Below are positions 29,219-38,175 of a stretch of DNA of 64,000 nt, piece by piece. Position numbers and translations under genes: made by a program. The notes under the pieces are model-generated. The model saw only the letters and a program-made list of their open reading frames with translations. It did no database searches and was not told where the DNA came from. The stretch lies in NCBI RefSeq assembly GCF_003611475.1, contig NZ_RAXT01000001.1, forward strand, positions 124,001-188,000, given 5' to 3'. This DNA is from Acinetobacter rongchengensis (GTDB lineage Bacteria; Pseudomonadota; Gammaproteobacteria; Pseudomonadales; Moraxellaceae). How positions within the stretch are numbered: position 1 is the first letter of the stretch; each line of letters begins with the position of its first letter.

Positions 29219-29496
29219 ATAAACATCCCTAAATTGATAATATTTTTGTCAATTTATCATAATCTCAATGAGATTTTGTCAATTAGATTCACTATCCATA
29301 AGCAAACTTATGATTTAGTGCGACTTAATTTACAAAAAAAGTGCTAAAGCAATACATCGCAACATTCACACAAAGCCAATATTTTTTGCCAATCAAACTA
29401 AGACCATGACATTATTTTCAATAAAAAGCACCCTTTTCAGATGCTTATATTTTCATATCACAATTTCAATCCTATCAAGCTTCGATTTCAATCATG

Positions 29497-30285
29497 TTAT
29501 GCGCCATATTGTTTTTGCAAATATTGAACAATCGCTTCAGATTCAAATAAATGTACCCCTGTATTGGGATCAATTAAATATGGTACTTGAATATCTTTTT
29601 TGTTACGCGCCATGATCGGAATGATTTTTTCACGCTTACCGCCTGACAAAGGTTGATATTTACCCGGTTTTAAACGCAAAACTGCTGGTCCCATATCTTG
29701 CCAACGTTCTTTTGCAACATTATGTAATTTAAAAGGTAATTCTAATTCTGTAAGCACGCCACGAATAATACGTGAGTACGGACTTGCTTCAAAACTCCAC
29801 AACTCTAGCAACTGAGCAGGTGCCTCACGATGGATAACTTTTTTATCAATCCACACACCACGTGCTCCATTGATCATTGTTCCAACCAATGCCACTCTCG
29901 GATATTTTGGATACTTCGCATATTTTTGTGGCGTCTTGCCTGTTTTACCGTAATGTTTAAATAGATAATCGACAATCGCTATAGACTCATACAGCTTTTC
30001 ACCTGTATTTTCATCGACAAAATAAGGAAATTGCGCCTTTCCACCTTGCTCTTTGACAATTTTACGGTATTTGGTTCCGCCTTTGGGGCATGGATAGACC
30101 TCATAATCAAGGTTTAATAAAGTCAAAACCTCACGAACACGGCGACAAAATGGTGAACCTTCAAATTCATACAATTTTAATGCTTTTTCAGGTTGATTGG
30201 GAAATGCTGTCCCTGAAACGCCTCGACCACCCGCTGTCAGGCTTGAAAGCAATGCTTGTACAACTTTTATTTGATGGTGCACCAT
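29497..30285 (-). CDS. Tandem thioredoxin-fold (GST N-terminal-like) protein
   Basis: 262 residues with two similar glutathione-S-transferase N-terminal domains. The first (about 35-118) has YEFEGSPFCRRVREVL and ends KLYESIAIVDYLFKHYG; the second (about 165-260) has WSFEASPYSRIIRGVL and ends HLFESEAIVQYLQKQYG. The first keeps one cysteine at the active position, the second has serine. No helical GST C-terminal domain is seen. It is the last gene of a three-gene operon with rraA and an NAD(P)-binding protein. Redox role inferred only. Confidence 0.8.
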   Translation of the reverse strand: MVHHQIKVVQALLSSLTAGGRGVSGTAFPNQPEKALKLYEFEGSPFCRRVREVLTLLNLDYEVYPCPKGGTKYRKIVKEQGGKAQFPYFVDENTGEKLYESIAIVDYLFKHYGKTGKTPQKYAKYPKYPRVALVGTMINGARGVWIDKKVIHREAPAQLLELWSFEASPYSRIIRGVLTELELPFKLHNVAKERWQDMGPAVLRLKPGKYQPLSGGKREKIIPIMARNKKDIQVPYLIDPNTGVHLFESEAIVQYLQKQYGA

Positions 30286-30312
30286 TTTATGGTCCTTATG
30301 ATTTGTCTAATC

Positions 30313-30825
30313 TTATAAATCGACTAATTTTTCTTTTGCAACTACGATTCCGTTGTTATCTGCATACAGATAATCACCAGAATTGAAACTTACACTACCA
30401 AAATACAAGGCAACATCGACTTCACCTATGCCTTTACGATTACTTTTTTGTGGAATTGCAGCCAATGCATGTACACCTAAATCAAGTTCTGCCAATGCAT
30501 CCACATCACGCACACAACCGTAAATCACAACACCATTCCAGTGATTTTTAACCGCAGATTCAGCAATCATATCGCCCATCAAAGCACAACGCATTGATGC
30601 GCCACCATCTACCACTAAAACCTTACCTGTTCCATCCGTTGCCAATAACTCTTTAACACGTGAATTATCTTCAAAACATTTAACTGTCACAATTTGCCCA
30701 CCAAATGTCTTGCGCGCACCATAACTCTTGAAGAATTTACCATCCATTGACGGAATTAAGGTTTGAATCTCTTTATCTGGATTATCATCTAATAAATCAC
30801 ACGTTACGAATGGAACTGTAGTCAC
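30313..30825 (-). CDS. rraA: Ribonuclease E inhibitor RraA / RraA-like protein
   Basis: 170 residues. CDLLDDNPD near the start, GRRA-family core VVDGGASMRCALMGDMIA, and YGCVRDVDAL match RraA, which binds RNase E and also shares a fold with HMG/CHA aldolases. The start is GTG 30825 with GGAG seven bases upstream. It begins 12 bp after the preceding gene and precedes the tandem GST-like gene. Confidence 0.88.
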   Translation of the reverse strand: MTTVPFVTCDLLDDNPDKEIQTLIPSMDGKFFKSYGARKTFGGQIVTVKCFEDNSRVKELLATDGTGKVLVVDGGASMRCALMGDMIAESAVKNHWNGVVIYGCVRDVDALAELDLGVHALAAIPQKSNRKGIGEVDVALYFGSVSFNSGDYLYADNNGIVVAKEKLVDL

Positions 30826-30837
30826 TTTAATTCTCCA

Positions 30838-31503
30838 TTATTGGGCATTGAGTATGCGTAAATTATCATATATTTCAAAATTTTCAGTCTGAGTTTGTGC
30901 TGCCTCGACCATAGTATGAGCCACTTGATCTGCTGTCACTGGCTTATATTTAAAAGAATTTGGAACCAAATGCGAAACCTTGAGATAAGCGCTTTGCATA
31001 GCACCTTCCATGGTTCTTTTTTCTTGGCGTTCACCTATCAGCAAAGATGGTTGAAGAATAGAAATACGATACAAATCTAGCTTTTGAATGTATTGTTCCA
31101 ACTTTCCTTTGACTTGATTGTAAAAAATCGGCGAGCTTGCACTTGCACCCAATGCACTCACCAAAAGAAAATGTGTTTCCGTCATTTCAAACAAATCTGC
31201 AAAATGTGCATTGATTTCAAAATCAATATTATAAAAAGCCTGTTTTGAACCCGCTTTTTTAATGGTTGACCCTAGGCAGCTAAAAGCATGACTATAACCA
31301 CTGACATCCTGATCATTGAGCAACAAGAAGTCTTCTATGACAAATTGCTCTACTTTACTCAAATGCTTAAAGTCTGCTGATTCACGTCTTACAATCGCTG
31401 TAATTTTCTCACAATTTGGATTTTGCTGAAGTTGCTCAATCAAAGCTTTCCCCACCAAACCTGTTGCTCCAATTACAATTGCATTTTTAATCGATTTAGT
31501 CAT
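30838..31503 (-). CDS. Atypical SDR / NAD(P)-binding protein (TIP30-like)
   Basis: 221 residues with a Rossmann start VIGATGLVGKALIEQL, then FSCLGSTIKKAGS, LVSALGAS and YNQVKGKLEQ, where Tyr-x3-Lys is replaced by a YNQVKGK arrangement. This pattern fits HTATIP2/TIP30-like atypical SDRs rather than classical dehydrogenases. Substrate unknown. It heads the operon with rraA; AGGAG lies 11-12 bases from the ATG, longer than usual. Confidence 0.8.
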   Translation of the reverse strand: MTKSIKNAIVIGATGLVGKALIEQLQQNPNCEKITAIVRRESADFKHLSKVEQFVIEDFLLLNDQDVSGYSHAFSCLGSTIKKAGSKQAFYNIDFEINAHFADLFEMTETHFLLVSALGASASSPIFYNQVKGKLEQYIQKLDLYRISILQPSLLIGERQEKRTMEGAMQSAYLKVSHLVPNSFKYKPVTADQVAHTMVEAAQTQTENFEIYDNLRILNAQ

Positions 31504-31592
31504 TTTTTAAACAATCTCCTGAACTTATTACTAATCTAACGTTTTATTTAGAATTTTTCTGCATCAATAATGTTGCCAAAACAAGCCAAGAC

Positions 31593-31717
31593 TTGACTTT
31601 GAAGCTGGTTTTAATCACAATATGGCACTTGTTTACGGGCTGGTGAAAATTCTCTGATGTAGGTTTTCAGATGTAATTTCAGCCCGCCCAGACCAATCTA
31701 TTTCAAGGAGTGCACGA
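31593..31717 (+). promoter_or_regulatory. rpsT promoter and structured leader
   Basis: TTGACT (31593-31598) and CACAAT (31616-31621) are 17 bp apart. The leader then folds: GGGCTG (31637-31642) pairs with CAGCCC (31680-31685), extended by AAATT/AATTT. AAGGAG (31705-31710) is seven bases before a GTG start. A structured leader with a weak start codon recalls E. coli rpsT autoregulation, but the fold here is my own reading. Confidence 0.55.
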
Positions 31718-31984
31718 GTGGCAAACTCTGCTCAAGCAAAAAAACGTGCTAAACAAAACGTTAAAGCACGCAAACACAACGCAAGCTTACGTTCTATGGT
31801 TCGTACTTATATCAAACGTACAGTAGCTGCTATTGCTGCTGGTGACTATACTGTTGCTACTGATGCTTACAAAAAAGCTGTTCCAGTAATCGACCGTATG
31901 GCTGATAAAGGCATCATCCATAAAAACAAAGCTGCTCGTCATAAGAGCCGTTTAAATGCACAAGTTAAAGCATTAGCTAACTAA
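31718..31984 (+). CDS. rpsT: 30S ribosomal protein S20
   Basis: 88-residue basic protein binding 16S r[29 protein letters not shown] and [16 protein letters not shown] are typical. The start codon is GTG (E. coli uses TTG), consistent with deliberately weak initiation. It is a single-gene unit with its own promoter and terminator. Confidence 0.97.
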   Translation: MANSAQAKKRAKQNVKARKHNASLRSMVRTYIKRTVAAIAAGDYTVATDAYKKAVPVIDRMADKGIIHKNKAARHKSRLNAQVKALAN

Positions 31985-32001
31985 GTTGTTGCATAGAAAA
32001 G

Positions 32002-32026
32002 AGCCCTAAATTATAGGGCTTTTTTT
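32002..32026 (+). terminator. Rho-independent terminator after rpsT
   Basis: AGCCCTA and TAGGGCT pair around 5 nt and are followed by a T-run, 17 bp after the stop. Confidence 0.92.
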
Positions 32027-32163
32027 GTATCCGATACTTTATAAAACCAAATAGTTTATAAAACTAAACTTTATTGCTCAAACAATTCAAAAATATCAAT
32101 AAATTTAAAAAATAACATCTTTAACCCATCAATAGATCAAAGCGTAAACTAAACCATTCCCAT

Positions 32164-32895
32164 TTAATATTGCTGAAACTCTCGGATAGACAAATCACCT
32201 TTCTCACCGCGCCATATCCATTTCAAATGGCAATCAGCAAAACGGTCACCTTCAAACCAAACAAATAAACCTTCCATCATTTCAGGCCAATCACTTTGGT
32301 TAATTTGAGTACGTTTTGAAATAACAGCAATTATTGCAGCGAGAATTGTATCGTGGCTGACTGCAAGGCTCAGTTGGTTTTGCCCTGTTGGATGTGTTTC
32401 ATAAATTAATTCAAGTACATCTACCACACCTGTAATCGGATGTTTCATTCCTGGCAAGGTATTATTCACAAAACTATTAATAAAACCTAAAGCACCCTGT
32501 TGACGAAAATACGGTGCAGCTTGTTTGATATCCAGTACAAAACTCCCGGGTTCAACCAATAATCCTTTTTCTACAATTTCAATATGATGCGTATTATTAT
32601 CAGGTAAAATCGTATCCGCCCCCTGAATCATCAAAGCCGCTGTATCGACGCAACGTTGAATTGGACTTGAAATACAATGTTGAATCACCCGATCTGTATG
32701 ATCAATCAAATGCGAGCCCCAAGCTTGCGCTAAATCACGGCCTTGTGAAGTCAATTGTAAATCATAGCCCGACAAACCTTGCCCATTCACTATTTCACGA
32801 ATCGAATGTCGGGTAAATAAAGTCACAGGCGTACTGGTATCTGGCAATAAATCAATTGCTTTTAGCATGCTCTTTGGCAATAAATCTAAGGCCAT
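32164..32895 (-). CDS. Histidine phosphatase superfamily protein
   Basis: About 243 residues. The catalytic motif reads FTRHSIRE, so the usual RHG is RHS as in the acid-phosphatase-like branch; LTSQGRDLAQAWG, SSPIQRCVDTAAL and the second histidine in AVSHDTILAAI complete the active site. No signal peptide is seen. ATG 32895 is preferred over TTG 32901. It stands alone after rpsT; substrate unknown. Confidence 0.82.
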   Translation of the reverse strand: MALDLLPKSMLKAIDLLPDTSTPVTLFTRHSIREIVNGQGLSGYDLQLTSQGRDLAQAWGSHLIDHTDRVIQHCISSPIQRCVDTAALMIQGADTILPDNNTHHIEIVEKGLLVEPGSFVLDIKQAAPYFRQQGALGFINSFVNNTLPGMKHPITGVVDVLELIYETHPTGQNQLSLAVSHDTILAAIIAVISKRTQINQSDWPEMMEGLFVWFEGDRFADCHLKWIWRGEKGDLSIREFQQY

Positions 32896-33044
32896 ATTCA
32901 ATCATAACTCTGCTTTGTACTGCTCCCACTATACCATGTGAGGCTAAACTCTCAATCAAATCTAAAGATGAACTCTTTACTTTAAATAAGAATAATCGAC
33001 TTCTTGCTTCAATCGAGTTGCGATAAACATCTATTTACAATGAA

Positions 33045-33130
33045 AATTCCCTTTCCTTTAAAAAGGATGAGCATTACTCGGCGCATGAGAAAGTATTTAT
33101 ATAATAAATTACCTCTCATACAAACCTTCT
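33045..33130. repeat. Dispersed intergenic repeat, copy B
   Basis: CCCTTTCCTTTAAAAAGGAT with GAGCATTACTCGGCGCATGAG following matches copy A at 754-820 over about 45 bp by eye. CCTTT/AAAGG here is itself a short hairpin. It lies between cysQ and the phosphatase gene. Confidence 0.5.
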
Positions 33131-33191
33131 CTGATATTTTCAATGATCTCTAATCATCAATTTCAATGGCAATGTGAAGCCAAGACCACCA

Positions 33192-34043
33192 CTACAGATT
33201 CACATTAGACAATGCTTCCAAAGCAATCTCTTTATTCTCTGCATTTCTATAAGCAATAAAACCGTCATTCAATACAGTATCTCTTTGATTATAAGTAAAT
33301 GGCACTGCATCCAAACTCAATAAACCACCACCAATACTTTCCAACAAACCTTGTCCTGCACTGGTATCCCACTCTGAAGTTGGGTGGAAACGTGGATAAA
33401 TATCGATTTCACCTTCCAGCATCATACAAAACTTATAAGCACTGCCTGCCTCACGACGAATTACAGGTGTTTCTTGTTCAATATAATCAATATATTGCTG
33501 ATATTTTGGATTTTTACTGCTATGACTTAATCCAACTTGAATAGCATCCGTTTCGGTATCCTTATATTTACAATAACGCTCCCAACTTTCACGAATAAAT
33601 GAGTATTTATAAGGCAACTCCGTTAAATATCCGATATACATCACTTGTTCTGTGGGCACAGCAATGATTGAAAATAAAGTCTGATGCGCTTGAATTAAAC
33701 TTAAATTAATCGTGAATTCATCCCGTTCATGAATAAATTCTTTGGTGCCATCCAAAGGATCTAGCATCCAACATATATTCCATGTATGACGATTGGAATG
33801 ATCACTTTCTTCTGATAAAACTGGGATATCTGGGGTTAATAATGCCAACTGTCTGATTAAATAGTCATTCACTCTTAAATCAGCCTGTGTTACAGGTGAA
33901 TGATCATCCTTTTCATCAATATTAAATTCGCGTCCTGCACAATAATTTTGGTATTCTTCTAACAAGATTTGACTTGCATGCGCCAAAATTGGAACCAATT
34001 TTAAGATTTGTTCATCTTGCGGTGCGGGAACTGTAATAAACAT
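33192..34043 (-). CDS. cysQ: 3'(2'),5'-bisphosphate nucleotidase CysQ
   Basis: 283-residue lithium-sensitive phosphatase of the inositol monophosphatase family that removes PAP from sulfate assimilation. Metal motifs are SEES (residues near 80), MLDPLDGTKEFI and EWDTSAGQGLLESIGG, matching CysQ. ATG 34043 has only a weak AGG upstream. It diverges from the nucleotidase gene at 34061, and their 5' ends lie within 20 bp. Confidence 0.92.
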   Translation of the reverse strand: MFITVPAPQDEQILKLVPILAHASQILLEEYQNYCAGREFNIDEKDDHSPVTQADLRVNDYLIRQLALLTPDIPVLSEESDHSNRHTWNICWMLDPLDGTKEFIHERDEFTINLSLIQAHQTLFSIIAVPTEQVMYIGYLTELPYKYSFIRESWERYCKYKDTETDAIQVGLSHSSKNPKYQQYIDYIEQETPVIRREAGSAYKFCMMLEGEIDIYPRFHPTSEWDTSAGQGLLESIGGGLLSLDAVPFTYNQRDTVLNDGFIAYRNAENKEIALEALSNVNL

Positions 34044-34060
34044 TGATTAAAACCTATTTT

Positions 34061-34759
34061 ATGTCTGATTCTACTCAGCCGATTATCTTCTTCGATATGG
34101 ACGGCACACTACTCGATTTAGCTTTTGATGATTTGATCTGGAATACCAAACTTCCTGAACGTCATGCAGAAACTCATCAATGCTCATTGGAACAAAGCCA
34201 TGCGCTTTTGCATGATTTTTATCAACAGCATAAGCATACACTATCTTGGTACTCATCTACCTATTGGACTGAAAAAGTTGGTGTCGATGTATTACAATTA
34301 CAGCGTGACTTTAAAGATAAAATTGCACCAAGAACTGGCTGCTTTGAGCTATTAAAAACATTACAACAACAAGGCTATCGCTGTTGGTTACTCACCAATG
34401 CGGATTGCGCGGGATTAAAACTTAAACTTGAAAATGTTGATTTAAGCCCTTATTTTGAAGTGATGATCAGTAGTGAAGAGATCGGCTACTCCAAAGAGTT
34501 TGTTGAGTTTTGGCAAATTCTACAAAGCAAACACTTCTTTGATCCAAACAATGCGTGTTTAATCGATGACACTGCACCTGTTTTAAAAGGTGCGGAAAAA
34601 TTTGGAATACAGCATTTGATTACGATCACTCAGCCTTCAAGCCTTCGTGCACCCCGTCATGCATTAGAACTTGAATTTACTGCGATCAATGATTTAACCA
34701 CGCTTTTACCTATACTTGAACAAATTCAAAATAAGGATGTCGATGTCAAAACAGCCTAA
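34061..34759 (+). CDS. yrfG: HAD family GMP/IMP nucleotidase, YrfG-like
   Basis: 232 residues. HAD motif I FFDMDGTLLDLAFDD, motif II LLTNAD, and motif III/IV CLIDDTAPVL are present. DGTLLDLAFD followed by LPERHAE matches E. coli YrfG, and the next gene is hslR, the same neighbour as in E. coli, which supports the assignment. ATG 34061 begins right after the divergent cysQ start; no strong ribosome site. Confidence 0.85.
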   Translation: MSDSTQPIIFFDMDGTLLDLAFDDLIWNTKLPERHAETHQCSLEQSHALLHDFYQQHKHTLSWYSSTYWTEKVGVDVLQLQRDFKDKIAPRTGCFELLKTLQQQGYRCWLLTNADCAGLKLKLENVDLSPYFEVMISSEEIGYSKEFVEFWQILQSKHFFDPNNACLIDDTAPVLKGAEKFGIQHLITITQPSSLRAPRHALELEFTAINDLTTLLPILEQIQNKDVDVKTA

Positions 34760-35183
34760 TCACTCACCTGTAGAATCTATGCGTGTAGACAAATGGCTTT
34801 GGGCTGCACGTTTTTTTAAAACCCGTTCAATTGCTAAAGGTGCTATTGAGGGGGGTAAAGTGCATCACAACAATGAACGAGTCAAAGTTTCCAAAGAAAT
34901 TCGAGTTGGTATGGAACTCACCATACAGCAAGGTTTTGACCGAAAGACTGTGGTGATTAAGGCTCTTTCTGCTGTTCGTGGTGGCGCTCCAATTGCACAA
35001 CAACTTTATGAAGAAACCGAAGTCAGTATTGCACGTCGAGAGTTGATTTCATCCCAAAGAAAATTGCATAATCTTGCCCGACCTGATCATCGACCAAGTA
35101 AAAAAGATCGACGTGAAATTCATAAATTTAAACAAGAAAATGATCAACAATTTGACCAAAACTGGTCTTATGATGATGACTGA
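34743..35183 (+). CDS. hslR: Ribosome-associated heat shock protein Hsp15
   Basis: 146-residue S4-domain RNA-binding protein that recycles stalled 50S subunits. MRVDKWLWAARFFKTRSIA is the S4 signature, followed by GGKVHHNNERVK; the C-terminal third is a basic helix (KKDRREIHKFKQ). ATG 34743 is preceded by AAGGA at 34733 and overlaps yrfG by 17 bp, so the two are coupled. Confidence 0.93.
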   Translation: MSKQPNHSPVESMRVDKWLWAARFFKTRSIAKGAIEGGKVHHNNERVKVSKEIRVGMELTIQQGFDRKTVVIKALSAVRGGAPIAQQLYEETEVSIARRELISSQRKLHNLARPDHRPSKKDRREIHKFKQENDQQFDQNWSYDDD

Positions 35184-35343
35184 AATTCGTTTTGGTCTAT
35201 CGCGACATTTCATGTCGCACAAATAAATTTAAACATAGAACAGATTTTTAATTTCTGTCACTATTACTGCCGTGGACGAAAGATCAAATTTAATCACATC
35301 CACTTAAGATATTAGTGATATTACATCGTTTGAGGTTTACGAG

Positions 35344-36390
35344 ATGGATGATAACAAAAGCAAAGCGCTCAACGCGGCTCTCAGCCAAATTGAGAAGCAG
35401 TTTGGTAAAAATACAGTTATGCGCCTTGGCGACAATACTGTTCAAGCGGTAGAAGCTGTATCTACAGGTTCTTTAACGCTTGATATTGCACTCGGCATCG
35501 GGGGTTTACCGAAAGGTCGTATCGTTGAGATTTACGGCCCTGAATCGTCAGGTAAAACAACCATGACACTTCAAGCGATTGCACAGTGCCAAAAAGCTGG
35601 TGGAACATGTGCTTTTATCGATGCTGAACATGCTTTAGATCCACAATATGCACGTAAACTTGGGGTTGATATTGACAACCTATTGGTTTCACAACCAGAC
35701 CATGGTGAACAAGCGCTTGAAATTGCAGACATGTTGGTTCGTTCAGGTGCAATTGATATGATCGTTGTCGATTCTGTCGCTGCATTGACCCCTAAAGCTG
35801 AAATTGAAGGCGAAATGGGTGATTCCCATATGGGCTTACAAGCACGTTTGATGAGCCAAGCATTGCGTAAAATTACAGGTAATGCCAAACGTTCAAACTG
35901 TATGGTGATCTTCATTAACCAAATCCGTATGAAAATTGGTGTCATGTTTGGTAGCCCTGAAACCACAACAGGTGGTAATGCACTGAAATTCTATGCCTCT
36001 GTACGTTTGGATATTCGTCGTATTGGCCAAGTGAAAGAAGGCGATGAAATTGTCGGTTCTGAAACTCGTGTTAAAGTTGTTAAAAACAAAATGGCGCCTC
36101 CATTTAAAGAAGCCGTATTCCAAATTATGTATGGTAAAGGTGTAAACCACTTAGGTGAATTGGTTGACCTTGCTGTAGCACAAGAATTGGTTCAAAAAGC
36201 AGGTGCTTGGTACTCTTATCAAGGCGATAAAATTGGTCAAGGTAAGAACAATGTGATTCGTCACTTAGAAGAAAATCCTCAAATCGCTCAAGAACTTGAT
36301 CGTTTGATTCGTGAAAAGCTTTTAACTACAGCGATTGCTGCACCAACTGATGAAAAAGATGAAGAAGAGCCTGATTTCCTAGAGGTTTAA
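35344..36390 (+). CDS. recA: Recombinase RecA
   Basis: 348 residues. Walker [11 protein letters not shown], Walker [12 protein letters not shown]1 [21 protein letters not shown] region and L2 [22 protein letters not shown] are intact, and the acidic tail ([12 protein letters not shown]) is present. I see no LexA-type box (CTG-N10-CAG) in the 160 bp upstream, in line with Acinetobacter, which lacks a classical LexA regulon. recX is separated from it by a 3-kb T6SS cassette. Confidence 0.98.
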   Translation: MDDNKSKALNAALSQIEKQFGKNTVMRLGDNTVQAVEAVSTGSLTLDIALGIGGLPKGRIVEIYGPESSGKTTMTLQAIAQCQKAGGTCAFIDAEHALDPQYARKLGVDIDNLLVSQPDHGEQALEIADMLVRSGAIDMIVVDSVAALTPKAEIEGEMGDSHMGLQARLMSQALRKITGNAKRSNCMVIFINQIRMKIGVMFGSPETTTGGNALKFYASVRLDIRRIGQVKEGDEIVGSETRVKVVKNKMAPPFKEAVFQIMYGKGVNHLGELVDLAVAQELVQKAGAWYSYQGDKIGQGKNNVIRHLEENPQIAQELDRLIREKLLTTAIAAPTDEKDEEEPDFLEV

Positions 36391-36407
36391 TTCTTTATTT
36401 GATCCTA

Positions 36408-36436
36408 TTAAACGCCTTTCGGGGCGTTTAATTTTT
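36408..36436 (+). terminator. Rho-independent terminator after recA
   Basis: TTAAACGCC pairs with GGCGTTTAA around 6 nt, then TTTTTATT. It also separates recA from the T6SS cassette on the other strand. Confidence 0.9.
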
Positions 36437-36455
36437 ATTATAGGGTTGCTAAATA

Positions 36456-37052
36456 TTATTGAATCGTATTTCGCACATAAACATACAAAGCCATATCCAT
36501 TTCCCTAAATAATTTTTCTAAATCTAATTCAACTCCACCTCCCAAAATATCGATCATATCTTGATGATAATCTGTTCTATCACCGAAAGGTCTTTTACCA
36601 TCTGTATATGGCATTGGCAATGGATAGCCTTGAAAATAAAATTGTACGATACCATCATTGATGACCATATCACGCCAAATAAGGTGATGAATGAGCTTAA
36701 TATGCTGTTCAGTCAATTGAAACAAAAATGACTCTTTTTGATTATTTTCACAAAGATATTCTCCAGCATGGCAATTAGATCTAGACAACCATAACGGAAA
36801 GGCACATAAAGCCTCACTCATAATTTTTCTTAATTCATTTGAATTTCTTGATAACTTTAATGCATGAGCAACTGAATCAAAATTTGGGAAATACGCCGCT
36901 ATCGCCCCACTCTCGATATTCAACCAAGTAAACTTTAAATTCTGGATAACCATTAAATGCTGTTCATTTAATGCTATATCACCTTGATGATAAGCATCTT
37001 GCACATCATAACCAGTAAAAATATTTTTCAGTATATTCATTATTTTAGCCAT
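36456..37052 (-). CDS. Unknown protein at end of T6SS cassette, possible second immunity protein
   Basis: 198 residues, no signal peptide or membrane segment; no family recognised with confidence. A stretch WRDMVINDGIVQFYFQGY recalls the 'NGG-x-x-QYF' pattern of DUF4375/DMP19-like proteins, which are often immunity proteins, but this is weak. It starts 4 bp after the DUF3396 stop on the same strand, so it belongs to the effector operon. An alternative start is ATG 37040. Role inferred from place only. Confidence 0.5.
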   Translation of the reverse strand: MAKIMNILKNIFTGYDVQDAYHQGDIALNEQHLMVIQNLKFTWLNIESGAIAAYFPNFDSVAHALKLSRNSNELRKIMSEALCAFPLWLSRSNCHAGEYLCENNQKESFLFQLTEQHIKLIHHLIWRDMVINDGIVQFYFQGYPLPMPYTDGKRPFGDRTDYHQDMIDILGGGVELDLEKLFREMDMALYVYVRNTIQ

Positions 37053-37056
37053 ATCT

Positions 37057-38163
37057 CTACCGCTCCCAATCTATACGCTTATCTAAAAATGCATAATTTG
37101 AATTTAACTTAGGCTCAAACTGCAATTTCGCAAAATAATCAACTTTTTCTGAGTCTTCTATATCAAAGCGTTTTAGCCATGCTTCAGCTCGATAGCCTTT
37201 AATCAATGGAATTTCATCCGTTGAATAATTACCACGATGTAAACTTCCTATCTTTTCAACACGTAGAGGTTTTAAAATCCGATTGAGTAAGACATAGGGT
37301 GCAGGCAAAGGATCTTCTTCAACAGAACCACCCAAAGGTAAAGTACCTGCTTGTATCACCACGCCAGTACCATAGTCATAACCAATAAACCAGCTCATGG
37401 GTAATTCACTATTTAAAGCCTCTTCTTCTTTTATTCGATTAAACCACTCGTAATTAATTGCAGTAAGCCAATTGACTGTTTTTATTCCTTTAATCAAGTT
37501 ATCTGATTCAAGATAAGGATTACCAACATCCATCGCCCACCATTTTCGGGACAAAAAAGCTTCCGTCGGTTCATTTTGATCATCTCGAATCTGAGAAATA
37601 ATACATGCATAACCCGCATAACCATGATTAGCTTTTAAGCGTTGAGCAAAGTTAATAAATAAATCTATAAATAATTTTGTGTTTTCTTCAGCCCACTCAA
37701 TCGGCATAGAAAAAGTTAAAGTGCTCTGATATGTCCCATTGATTATTTGCCATTTGCTAGCTCCTCCTATACTAAACTCCCACGCTCCTGTTGCAAACTT
37801 TTCTTTACCACTGGTATATAAAAAACCTAGAGACTTCATAGGACTATAACATTTAAAAATACTACGTATAGGCTTTACATTCTTATACTGTGTGCTATCA
37901 GAACCAGCACCTTTCGGTGGTTCATCTAACCACAACCATGTCAAATGTTCTTCAGCAACAGCTCGATAATCATCAAAACATTGTGCAATCGCTTCTCGCA
38001 TTTCATCACTATAGCCTTCTTTAAAGTAAAGCACTGCACGAATCGCAGGAATGGCACCGACATAATCTTCTGGGCCTTCTTTAGTAAAAATCCCCCCACC
38101 GATAGCACCTAATGCTTGTTGCTCAGCCCATAATTTATATTCTTCTTCACTTTTAAAATGCAT
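37057..38163 (-). CDS. DUF3396 type VI immunity protein (TsiV-like)
   Basis: 368 residues. DUF3396 features are AIRAVLYFKEGYSDEMREAI, CYSPMKSLGF, LTFSMPIEWAEENT and the C-terminal GYRAEAWLKRFD. DUF3396 proteins are the known immunity partners (TsiV) of VRR-NUC T6SS nucleases (TseV), and here it lies 12 bp after such a nuclease. AAGGAG is well spaced before ATG 38163. It should neutralise the effector in the cytoplasm of the producer. Confidence 0.88.
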   Translation of the reverse strand: MHFKSEEEYKLWAEQQALGAIGGGIFTKEGPEDYVGAIPAIRAVLYFKEGYSDEMREAIAQCFDDYRAVAEEHLTWLWLDEPPKGAGSDSTQYKNVKPIRSIFKCYSPMKSLGFLYTSGKEKFATGAWEFSIGGASKWQIINGTYQSTLTFSMPIEWAEENTKLFIDLFINFAQRLKANHGYAGYACIISQIRDDQNEPTEAFLSRKWWAMDVGNPYLESDNLIKGIKTVNWLTAINYEWFNRIKEEEALNSELPMSWFIGYDYGTGVVIQAGTLPLGGSVEEDPLPAPYVLLNRILKPLRVEKIGSLHRGNYSTDEIPLIKGYRAEAWLKRFDIEDSEKVDYFAKLQFEPKLNSNYAFLDKRIDWER

Positions 38164-38175
38164 TCAATTCTCCTT

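Noticed and set aside
35184..35343. LexA-type SOS box before recA
   Set aside because: I looked for CTG-N10-CAG and saw none; Acinetobacter is known to lack a classical LexA system.
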